NCBI GenBank assembly: GCA_003158705.1
Contig: PMKX01000009.1
Span: 5,230 to 10,326 of the forward strand
Length of the DNA stretch: 5,097 bases
Reading direction: 5' to 3'
DNA from: Actinomycetota bacterium
GTDB taxonomy: Bacteria > Actinomycetota > Thermoleophilia > UBA2241
The position numbers and the translations under genes were made by a program. Shown in pieces: positions 1 through 5,097 of this stretch (position 1 is its first letter; each line of letters starts with the position of its first letter). The notes below the pieces were generated by a model. That model saw only the letters and a program-made list of their open reading frames with translations. It made no database searches and had not been told where the DNA came from.

Positions 1-2453
1 TTGCTGTCGATGCTCACCAGACAGCGCACGCGGTCGTCTTCCACGCGCCAGATGTCGCAGTTCTCAACACCGAAGAGCTCCCGCATACGCTCGGCCGCGA
101 GCCGCACGAGCTCGTCGAGCCCGGCCGCCTGTGATACGAGCTCGCCGATCTCCAGCACCTGGCGGCGCATGTCGGCTCGGTGCTTGAGCTCGGCCAGCAG
201 CATCACCTTCTCGAAAGAGCCGGCGATGAGCTGGCTGACGCTGACCAGAAAGTCGCGCTGCTCCGCCCAGTCACGGGGTTTGGTGTCGTACAGCTCGACC
301 AGACCGACAGAGCGTCCCTCGACGCTGAGGGGGACTGAGAAGATGCTTTGGAAGCCGTAGGGCTTGTAGTCCTCCTTCTCCTTGTCCGTCAGGCGCGGGT
401 CGTCGAAGTCCTTGATCACGAGCGGTTCACCGTTCTCGATCGCCGCGGCCACGGCCGGATACTTCTCGAGATCGAGAGTCAGGCCAATCTCCGACTCGTC
501 CGGGCCGTTCTTGTCCAGACTGACCACGAGGTGCATGGCCTTGCCGTCGAGGCGCCAGATGTCGCAGTCGACGACGCCCACCACGGTGATCAGACGCTCG
601 GCCACGGTGCGCAGGTACTCGTCAGACTCGCTGGCCTGCGAGACCACCTGGCCGAGCTCCACCAGCTCGCGCAGCGTGGCGTTGCGCGCCTCGACCTCGC
701 CAAGCAGCGTGGCGTTCTCGAAGGAGCCGGCGATGAGCTGGGTCACGCTCAGCAGAAAGTCGTAGTGTTCGGCGAAGTCGCGTGGCCGCGTGTCGTAGAG
801 CTCTACCAGGCCCACCACACGACCCTCGACGCTCAGCGGGATGGAGATGACGCTCTGGAAGCCGAACTCGCCGTAGTCGCTGACCTCTTCCGAGCTCACG
901 CGCTGGTCGGCGAGGTTCGCGATGACGAGGGGTTCGTTGTTGTCGATCGCCGCCACGAGAGAGGGATAGGGCTCGAGATCGAGGACCTTGCCCGCCAGCG
1001 ACTCGTCGAAGCCGTTGCGGTCGTAGCTCGCCAGCAAGCGCAGCTGATCGCCCTGATACCGCCAGATGTCGCAGTCGGCGGCGCCCACGCTGGCGTAGAG
1101 ACGCTCGGCCACGGCGCGCACGAAGGCGTCGAGGTCGCCCGTCTGCGACACGATCTCACCGAGCTCGACGAGCTCGCGCAGCGCGGTGTTGCGCTGCTCC
1201 ACCTCGGTCAAGAGCTGGGCGTTCTCGAGCGAGCCGGCGACGATCTGCGCCACGCCGACGATGAAGTCGAGGTGCTCGGCGTAGTCGCGCGCTCGGTCGT
1301 CTACCATGTCGATGAGGCCTATAAGGTGATCGCCCACACAGAGCGGCATGACGAGCCTGCTGGCTAGGCCGTTGCCGGCAAGCTCTTGGCGCTCACGGTG
1401 CGAGAGCCGGGGATCATCGGGCCCGCTGACGACGATGAGCTCCTTGGTCGCCACGGCCTTGTTCGCGGCCGAAGAGTCCTCGAGATCAAGAAGGTCGCCG
1501 ACGCGGCCGAGTTGGGCGTGCGTGCGACCCGCGGCAGCCAGGCAGCGCAGGCCCTCAGCCTCCTGACGATAGATGGCGCAGCGCAGGGCTCCGGTGACGC
1601 CGACGACCCGGTGCGTCACGGTCTTCATGAGGCGCTGCGGGTCGTAGAGCAGGCCGCCGAGCTCGGCCATCTCGCGGCCCACGATGGCGCGCCGGTTGAG
1701 CTGTACCAGCAGCCGCGCCGCGTCGAGGTGGTGTGCCGCCAGCCGGGAGAGGTCGGCGGCGATCTCCAGCTCGGCGGCGAAGTCGCGCGGCGCAGCGTCG
1801 TACAACGCCGCCAGGCCTACCAGCCGACCCCCGGTGGCCAGCGGCAAGGAGAGCATCGACGAGCAGTGGCGCGCCTCCAAGGACTGCCTGGCCTCGGGTG
1901 TCAGGGAGTCGTCGGAGAGCGACCACGTCTGAGCCGGCGGGATCTCGGCCGATGCCAGCAGCGGCGCCGGCCAGAGGTCGGCGTCGGGCGCCGTGCCCTC
2001 CCACGCGTGGTCGCACTGGCCGTGCCGCAGGCGCACCGCACCGTTGAGCCCGGCGTTGGCACGAACGTACAGGTCGCAGCATGGCACGGCGGTCAGGTCG
2101 CAGAGCTTGCGCGCCACCACCCGCGGCGTCTCTTGCGGGTTGTGCATGAGCAGCAGGTCAAGATCGGCGCCGGCGTCGGCGAGGGCGCGCAGACGCTCGA
2201 CCGCGCCGGGGGAGCCGGCTCGCGAAGTCACTCGCTTCTCTTGGCTCACCGGCTGTGTGACCAGCAGCGCCAGCACGTCGGCGCGCCGGTAGCGACGATG
2301 TCCACCCGGACTTCGCTGGCAGCGCACGACGCCGTCGTTGGTCCAACGACGGACGGTGTTGGCGCTCACGCCGAGGAGCGTGGCGACGTCGGAAACGCGG
2401 AGCCAGTCTCCGGCCTTGGTCTTGCCCCCGTGTATGTTCGCGTTCGCGCGCAT
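1..2453 (-). CDS. MerR/BldC-type HTH plus tandem multi-GAF sensor protein (C-terminus off window)
   Basis: The frame is open for 817 codons from ATG at 2453 to the left edge, with no stop or frameshift; an in-frame TAA lies 13 codons upstream and no other start codon lies between. Residues 17-65 form a MerR/BldC/excisionase-type winged helix: WLRVSDVATLLGVS, NTVRRW, then the wing GGHRRY at 50-55. After a short linker come GAF-like modules at about 79-247, 248-413, 414-582, 583-751 and 752 onward, the last one cut by the edge. The repeated core reads GLVELYDTxPRD near the end of each module (anchors Y218, V384, Y553, Y722) and CDIW early in it. Predicted helical connectors such as LLTEVEQRNTALREL join modules. 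GAF domains bind small ligands or mediate dimerisation, so this is probably a cytoplasmic one-component regulator or signalling protein. No kinase, GGDEF or phosphatase domain is visible; one could lie in the missing part. The start has AGAGG only 2 nt upstream, a tight spacing. It is transcribed divergently from the SDR genes. The domain calls are firm; ligand and output are unknown. Confidence 0.9.
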   Translation of the reverse strand, partial: MRANANIHGGKTKAGDWLRVSDVATLLGVSANTVRRWTNDGVVRCQRSPGGHRRYRRADVLALLVTQPVSQEKRVTSRAGSPGAVERLRALADAGADLDLLLMHNPQETPRVVARKLCDLTAVPCCDLYVRANAGLNGAVRLRHGQCDHAWEGTAPDADLWPAPLLASAEIPPAQTWSLSDDSLTPEARQSLEARHCSSMLSLPLATGGRLVGLAALYDAAPRDFAAELEIAADLSRLAAHHLDAARLLVQLNRRAIVGREMAELGGLLYDPQRLMKTVTHRVVGVTGALRCAIYRQEAEGLRCLAAAGRTHAQLGRVGDLLDLEDSSAANKAVATKELIVVSGPDDPRLSHRERQELAGNGLASRLVMPLCVGDHLIGLIDMVDDRARDYAEHLDFIVGVAQIVAGSLENAQLLTEVEQRNTALRELVELGEIVSQTGDLDAFVRAVAERLYASVGAADCDIWRYQGDQLRLLASYDRNGFDESLAGKVLDLEPYPSLVAAIDNNEPLVIANLADQRVSSEEVSDYGEFGFQSVISIPLSVEGRVVGLVELYDTRPRDFAEHYDFLLSVTQLIAGSFENATLLGEVEARNATLRELVELGQVVSQASESDEYLRTVAERLITVVGVVDCDIWRLDGKAMHLVVSLDKNGPDESEIGLTLDLEKYPAVAAAIENGEPLVIKDFDDPRLTDKEKEDYKPYGFQSIFSVPLSVEGRSVGLVELYDTKPRDWAEQRDFLVSVSQLIAGSFEKVMLLAELKHRADMRRQVLEIGELVSQAAGLDELVRLAAERMRELFGVENCDIWRVEDDRVRCLVSIDS
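201..1214 (-). repeat. Tandem in-frame duplication of GAF modules 3 and 4
   Basis: Two adjacent 507-bp units, 708-1214 (module 3, residues 414-582) and 201-707 (module 4, residues 583-751), encode modules of exactly 169 residues each that align without a gap. My hand count gives about 102 identical residues of 169 (60%). Shared blocks include LRELVELG, DCDIWR, EPLVI, IPLSVEGR/VPLSVEGR and QLIAGSFE. Module 5 (from position 200 leftward) starts the same way with LLAEL, EIGELVSQ and NCDIWR. Modules 1 and 2 are more diverged but keep the same anchors. The pattern indicates expansion by internal duplication, with modules 3 and 4 the closest complete pair in view. Confidence 0.85.
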
Positions 2454-2566
2454 GACCTCTTCATCGGCATCCTGCCGCAGAACTTAACGAAAGCTGCCAG
2501 CGAACCTCCCACGGCCGGCTGCGAGTGGCGGCCGGCTCGCGGAGCTCCGGCCGCCGGCGCTGTGTA

Positions 2567-2582
2567 CGGCGCGGTTGCGCCG
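2567..2582. repeat. Perfect inverted repeat, candidate operator
   Basis: CGGCGC (2567-2572) and GCGCCG (2577-2582) are perfect inverted copies around a 4-base GGTT centre. The right arm overlaps the proposed -35 hexamer of the SDR1 promoter (2575-2580), where a bound protein could block RNA polymerase. As DNA it resembles a small dyad operator. As RNA it would lie upstream of the expected transcription start, so a role as a transcript hairpin is unlikely for the rightward genes. The arms are only 6 bp and all G/C, so chance is a real alternative. Confidence 0.4.
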
Positions 2583-2602
2583 GCGAGCGCGGATGGTAGT
2601 CT
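2575..2602 (+). promoter_or_regulatory. Putative sigma-70-type promoter of SDR1
   Basis: TTGCGC at 2575-2580 and TAGTCT at 2597-2602 are separated by 16 bp and fit the loose TTGNNN / TANNNT pattern of housekeeping promoters in high-GC bacteria. Initiation about 7 bp downstream would give a leader of roughly 40 nt before the ATG at 2650. That placement also excludes the in-frame upstream candidates TTG 2575 and ATG 2593 as translation starts on this transcript. Identified by eye only. Confidence 0.45.
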
Positions 2603-2636
2603 CACAGCCGTCCCGGCCTGAGCCGGCGAGCGATCA

Positions 2637-2641
2637 GGGAG
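2637..2641 (+). promoter_or_regulatory. Ribosome binding site fixing the SDR1 start
   Basis: GGGAG ends 8 nt before the ATG at 2650, which is good Shine-Dalgarno spacing. It decides between this ATG and the longer in-frame options at 2575 and 2593. Starting here also puts the first Rossmann strand at residues 10-15, as is usual in classical SDRs. Confidence 0.7.
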
Positions 2642-2649
2642 CGAAGACC

Positions 2650-3447
2650 ATGGAGCGCGCAGGCAGAGTCCAGGGCAAAGTGGCGCTCGTCACCGGCGTC
2701 GCCAAGCAGAACAGCATCGGCTTTGCCACCTGCAAGGTGCTTGCCGAGGAAGGCGCCGCTCTGGCCATCGTCGACATCTCAGACAAGGTGCACGGCTGCG
2801 CCGAGGCGTTGCGGCGCCTGGGCGCCACGGTGAGCTCACACACCGCCGACCTGACCGAGATGGACCAGGTGCAGGCGGCCGTGGCCGAGGCGCTGCGCAC
2901 CCACGGCCGCATCGACGTGCTGGTCAACAACGCCGGCATGGTCGTCGAGGGGCGGGAGGAGGACTTCACCGACTTCCCCAGCATGTCCGAGGCGCAGTGG
3001 GACTTCGGCATCGCCATCAACCTCAAGACCCAGTTCAACGTCACGCGCACGGTCATCGAGGGCATGATCGAGCGCGGCTGCGGCCGCATCGTCAACGTGT
3101 CCTCCGTCACAGGCCCCGTGGTCGCCAACCCGCAGGAGTCGGCCTACTGCGCCGCCAAAGCCGGTGTGCTGGGCCTCACACGCGGCTTGGCTCTCGACGT
3201 GGCCAAGCACGGCATCACGGTCAACGCGGTGGGACCAGGCTGGATCGACACCGGGTCTACCACCGAGGGGGAGCGTGCCGGAGCGCTCAACACGCCGCTG
3301 GGCCGTGCGGCACACCCCGAGGAGGTGGGTCGTCTCGTCTGCTTCCTGGCCTCGGATGAGGCGAGCTACATCACCGGTCAGCTGGTGGTCATCGACGGCG
3401 GCAACACCATCCAAGAGTACAAAGGTCCGAGCGAGCTGTACTACTGA
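2650..3447 (+). CDS. Classical short-chain dehydrogenase/reductase (SDR1), probably NAD-dependent
   Basis: This 265-residue protein has the usual length of a classical SDR, a soluble cytoplasmic Rossmann-fold oxidoreductase that interconverts an alcohol and a carbonyl. Visible landmarks are strand KVALVTG (10-16), an unusual dinucleotide loop TGVAKQNSIG (15-24), D42 at the end of strand 2 (predicts NAD(H) rather than NADP(H)), D67-L68, NNAG at 93-96, catalytic N124, S152 in VSS, Y166 and K170 (YCAAK), PGWIDT at 196-201, and ITGQ...DGG at 241-251. Between NNAG and N124 there are about 7 more residues than in E. coli FabG, making a longer segment around EEDFTDF. The start is supported by a GGGAG site. 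The gene is first in a rightward set and faces the HTH-GAF gene. It resembles FabG-like and sugar/polyol dehydrogenases in general form; I cannot assign a substrate. The SDR family call is secure and any specific reaction is not. Confidence 0.93.
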   Translation: MERAGRVQGKVALVTGVAKQNSIGFATCKVLAEEGAALAIVDISDKVHGCAEALRRLGATVSSHTADLTEMDQVQAAVAEALRTHGRIDVLVNNAGMVVEGREEDFTDFPSMSEAQWDFGIAINLKTQFNVTRTVIEGMIERGCGRIVNVSSVTGPVVANPQESAYCAAKAGVLGLTRGLALDVAKHGITVNAVGPGWIDTGSTTEGERAGALNTPLGRAAHPEEVGRLVCFLASDEASYITGQLVVIDGGNTIQEYKGPSELYY

Positions 3448-3449
3448 CA

Positions 3450-3464
3450 GCGTCGCCCCGACGC
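3450..3464 (+). other. Short hairpin just after the SDR1 stop
   Basis: GCGTCG (3450-3455) pairs perfectly with CGACGC (3459-3464) around a CCC loop, starting two bases after the TGA of SDR1. There is no following T tract (GCAACACCTCT follows), so it is not a canonical intrinsic terminator. It might protect the 3' end of a processed transcript or partly attenuate read-through into SDR2. A 6-bp GC stem can also arise by chance. Confidence 0.35.
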
Positions 3465-3478
3465 GCAACACCTCTGCG

Positions 3479-3507
3479 TGGTCAGCGGCGTATGAGCGCG
3501 GTAAACT
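3479..3507 (+). promoter_or_regulatory. Putative internal promoter ahead of SDR2
   Basis: TGGTCA (3479-3484) and TAAACT (3502-3507) are 17 bp apart and each match the housekeeping consensus at 4 of 6 positions. TAAACT fits the TANNNT form and sits in a brief A/T-richer patch, preceded by GG as is the TAGTCT ahead of SDR1. If used, SDR2 and the SGNH-like gene could be transcribed independently of SDR1, with a leader of about 30 nt. Identified by eye only. Confidence 0.4.
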
Positions 3508-3544
3508 GTACGGACGGCAAGGCTCCCGAGCAGCGGGGGGATGC

Positions 3545-4336
3545 ATGACTCTCCATCTCAACCAGAAGACGGCGATCGTGACCGGCGCCGCGGGCGGCAT
3601 CGGCCGCGCCGTGGCCCGGCGTCTGGCCACGGCTGGCGCCACGCTTGTGCTCGGCGACCTCGACGCGGTGGCGCTCGAGATACTGGCCGGCGAGTTGGCC
3701 GCAGTCGCCACCGTGCATGCCATGACCTGCGACGTCAGCGTGGTGGCTGAGTGCGAGGCGCTCGTCGCCGAGGCAGTCGCCGAGACCGGCCGCGTGGATG
3801 TGCTGGTCAACACGGCCGGCGTCTGGGTGGAAGGGCCCAGCGAGGCAATGACCGAGGAGATGTGGGATCGCACGGTAGACGTGAACCTCAAAGGCACGTT
3901 CTTCTGCTGCCGCTCCGCCATCCCGGAGCTGAGAAAGACGCAGGGCTGCATCATCAACATGAGTTCGGATGCCGGTGTGGTGGGCACACCGGGGACGGCT
4001 ATCTACACCGCCTCCAAAGGCGGCGTGAGCCTGCTCACCAAGTCGCTGGCGCTCGAGCTGGCGCCGGACCTGGTGCGCGTCAACGCAGTGTGTCCCGCCG
4101 ACGTGATGACGCCTATGCTCGAGGGCCAGGCGCGCGACTACGGCGGCGGCGACGAAGAGGGTTACTTCAAGCGTTTGCTGGCCAGCTACCCGCAGGGGGC
4201 CAAGGCACGCTTCATCGCTCCGGAGGAGGTAGCCGAGCTCGTCTGCTACTTGGCGTCGCCGCCGGCGGCGCCCATCACCGGTGCCGTCATCGCCATCGAC
4301 TTCGGCACCACGGCCGGGTACGGCTACGGCTCATGA
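3545..4336 (+). CDS. Classical short-chain dehydrogenase/reductase (SDR2), probably NAD-dependent
   Basis: This 263-residue protein is a second complete classical SDR, expected in the cytoplasm. It shows the standard dinucleotide loop TGAAGGIG (13-20), D38 at the end of strand 2 (NAD(H) preference), CDV at 62-64, NTAG at 89-92 in place of the common NNAG, and catalytic N114, S141, Y154 and K158 (YTASK) with the canonical 13-residue Ser-Tyr spacing. After strand 6 it reads CPADVMTP (183-190), so the usual Pro-Gly is Pro-Ala. A longer substrate-loop region follows, including DYGGGDEEGYF, and the tail is FGTTAGYGYGS. The ATG at 3545 is preceded by a run of six G (3535-3540); the frame is open far upstream into SDR1, but no convincing earlier start has a binding site and the family N-terminus fits this one. 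Its stop overlaps the next gene's start. The loop and tail differ from SDR1, suggesting a different substrate, which I cannot name. Confidence 0.93.
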   Translation: MTLHLNQKTAIVTGAAGGIGRAVARRLATAGATLVLGDLDAVALEILAGELAAVATVHAMTCDVSVVAECEALVAEAVAETGRVDVLVNTAGVWVEGPSEAMTEEMWDRTVDVNLKGTFFCCRSAIPELRKTQGCIINMSSDAGVVGTPGTAIYTASKGGVSLLTKSLALELAPDLVRVNAVCPADVMTPMLEGQARDYGGGDEEGYFKRLLASYPQGAKARFIAPEEVAELVCYLASPPAAPITGAVIAIDFGTTAGYGYGS

Positions 4337-5097
4337 GCGGGCGCTGCACCAGCGTGGTCGAGCACCCTGCTGACCGCCGAGGCAGGCGAGGGGCGGTGGT
4401 CGCCGTCGTCCTCGTGGTGTTGGCGGCGAGCCTGGCAGGTGTGCTGAACAGCTACACGGGCGAGGCGCGCGCCGCCACTCAGTCTGCTCGCCGGCCACAC
4501 AGCGATGCCCTCTGGACGCACATCTTCCAGGTCATCGCCAAGCTCAACGCGAACCCGCCCAAGGTACCCCTGGTGTACTTGCTGGGCGGTTCTTCGGCCG
4601 TCGACTCCACGGTCAGCGACCAGAGCTGGACCGCCCAGGTGGGGCGGCTTGTCCATCGGCGTGTGCGCGCCTACAACTTCGGTTCGACGACGCAGACCTA
4701 CGCTCAGGACGTCACCATCGTCAACCACCTGCCGACGCTGCCGAGCATCGTGCTCATCGGCGTCAACCTGGGCCGCTACACTGGGTCCGTGGCTCGCGCC
4801 GTTCGTGCCTGGCCGGCCGGTACCCGGCCCGCGGACGGCAGCGGCGGGCAGGCGCGCAGCGTCACTGTCGTCCTCAGCGACGCGCAGAAGAGACAGTACG
4901 TACGCGCGTGGCTGAGGATCCGCTACCCCCTCTTCAAGCAGAACTTCGCCGGCAACGCGGCCCAGCTCGAACTCCTCGTCTCAATCTGTCAGGCGCGCGG
5001 CCTGCATCCCGTGCTGCTGGAGCTGCCGCTCAACCTGCCCATCGTCCGCCACGCTTTCGACAAGCCGCGCGTGCAGTATCGTGACAGCTGCCGCGCC
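4333..5097 (+). CDS. Membrane-anchored or secreted SGNH-hydrolase-like protein (C-terminus off window)
   Basis: The frame is open for 255 codons from ATG 4333 to the right edge. The ATG overlaps the SDR2 stop (ATGA) and has no strong binding site of its own, so translation is probably coupled to SDR2. The N-terminus has an arginine-rich stretch (RRGRR, 15-19), a hydrophobic helix at about 21-38, and a possible signal peptidase I site after ARA (45-47). It is therefore either exported or anchored with the rest outside. The mature part matches the order of SGNH/GDSL blocks: LLGGSSAVDST (83-93) with candidate nucleophile S87 or S88, YNFGS with G117 (block II), and IGVN with N145 (block III). The DxxH block would lie beyond the window. 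Such proteins act as esterases, acyltransferases or deacetylases on lipids, glycans or envelope polymers (DltD and AlgX/AlgJ are distant relatives of this kind). The family call is from motifs only, and the substrate is unknown. The GC-rich segment at about 160-176 looks like a flexible insertion. Confidence 0.75.
   Translation, partial: MSGRCTSVVEHPADRRGRRGAVVAVVLVVLAASLAGVLNSYTGEARAATQSARRPHSDALWTHIFQVIAKLNANPPKVPLVYLLGGSSAVDSTVSDQSWTAQVGRLVHRRVRAYNFGSTTQTYAQDVTIVNHLPTLPSIVLIGVNLGRYTGSVARAVRAWPAGTRPADGSGGQARSVTVVLSDAQKRQYVRAWLRIRYPLFKQNFAGNAAQLELLVSICQARGLHPVLLELPLNLPIVRHAFDKPRVQYRDSCRA

Larger units (their letters stand above)
2454..2649. promoter_or_regulatory. Divergent intergenic region between the HTH-GAF gene and SDR1
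   Basis: These 196 bp separate two start codons facing away from each other, so they should carry promoters for both directions. Visible elements are a 9-bp direct repeat CGGCCGGCT (2512-2520 and 2529-2537), a 10-bp palindrome CGGAGCTCCG (2540-2549), an inverted repeat at 2567-2582, and an 11-bp direct repeat GCCGGCGAGCG (2579-2589 and 2622-2632). For the leftward gene the only promoter-like hexamer is TAAGTT (complement of 2481-2486) in a locally A/T-richer patch, with no convincing -35. Short GC-rich repeats occur often by chance in this composition, so their role as operators is unproven. Confidence 0.6.

Noticed and set aside
348..1367. 339-codon open frame on the plus strand
   Set aside because: It lies wholly antisense to the HTH-GAF gene, whose minus-strand product has recognisable repeated GAF modules. 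The plus product is a low-complexity mirror of those repeats with no recognisable domain. Long antisense frames are expected at this G+C content.
1555..2082. 175-codon minus-strand frame inside the HTH-GAF gene
   Set aside because: It is in a different frame from the GAF-encoding one and gives an Arg/Pro/Ala-rich product typical of a shadow frame.
2567..2602. Classical MerR-type promoter with a 19-bp spacer
   Set aside because: The proposed spacer is 16 bp and the dyad overlaps the -35 rather than lying between the hexamers, so the MerR twist-activation layout is not supported.
1386..2621. 411-codon open frame on the plus strand
   Set aside because: It is antisense to modules 1-2 and the HTH region and runs through the divergent promoter region. 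Its composition is arginine/glycine/alanine-rich, with no domain seen and no binding site.
2575..2649. N-terminal extension of SDR1 from TTG 2575 or ATG 2593
   Set aside because: Neither has a binding site, both fall within or upstream of the proposed promoter, and the extension would add residues before a normal SDR N-terminus. ATG 2650 has GGGAG at good spacing.
3450..3464. Intrinsic terminator after SDR1
   Set aside because: The 6-bp stem is real, but no T-rich run follows, so I list it only as a hairpin of unknown role.
3164..3544. Long N-terminal extension of SDR2 overlapping SDR1
   Set aside because: The frame is merely open here. The extension is antiparallel to no known domain and overlaps the end of SDR1 in another frame, while ATG 3545 gives a standard SDR.
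2836..3987. 383-codon minus-strand frame across SDR1 and SDR2
   Set aside because: It is antisense to two SDR genes with complete catalytic motifs. Its product has no recognisable domain.
4505..4915. 136-codon plus-strand frame within the SGNH-like gene
   Set aside because: It is in another frame, Ser/Arg/Pro-rich, and without motifs. The frame from 4333 has a signal/anchor helix and ordered SGNH blocks.

Overview
The window is a dense, G+C-rich stretch (about two thirds G+C by eye) with strong third-position G/C bias. Genes are tightly packed and the promoter-like hexamers fit TTGNNN/TANNNT. This suggests a high-GC bacterium, most likely an actinomycete-type lineage. Thermoleophilia-like is a guess from the style of the proteins, not something the sequence proves. 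I see no RNA gene, CRISPR array, transposase or att site.

Layout. The left half (2453 down to 1, minus strand) is one continuous reading frame that runs off the left edge. It encodes a large sensor with an N-terminal MerR/BldC-type helix-turn-helix followed by at least five tandem GAF-type modules with a repeat period of 166-169 residues; its C-terminus is missing. A 196-bp divergent intergenic region (2454-2649) holds a plausible promoter for the rightward genes and several short repeats. Rightward come a classical short-chain dehydrogenase/reductase (SDR1, 2650-3447) and, after 97 bp, a second one (SDR2, 3545-4336). SDR2's stop overlaps, as ATGA, the start of a membrane-anchored or exported SGNH-hydrolase-like protein (4333 to beyond 5097), which is truncated by the right edge.

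How they may work together. Both SDRs carry the full Asn-Ser-Tyr-Lys catalytic set and an acidic residue at the end of the second beta strand, which predicts NAD(H) preference; their substrates cannot be read from sequence. The ATGA overlap implies that SDR2 and the SGNH-like protein are translationally coupled. The divergent placement of an HTH-GAF sensor next to the promoter of the SDR genes makes it a candidate regulator of them, but this is inference from position only.

Most notable are the direct fusion of a BldC-like DNA-binding domain to a long GAF chain with a cysteine at the equivalent strand position of every module, the structured divergent promoter region, and the coupling of a cytoplasmic oxidoreductase with an exported SGNH-like protein. 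I found no clear evidence of a wholly new system; the HTH-poly-GAF protein is the best candidate for a closer look.
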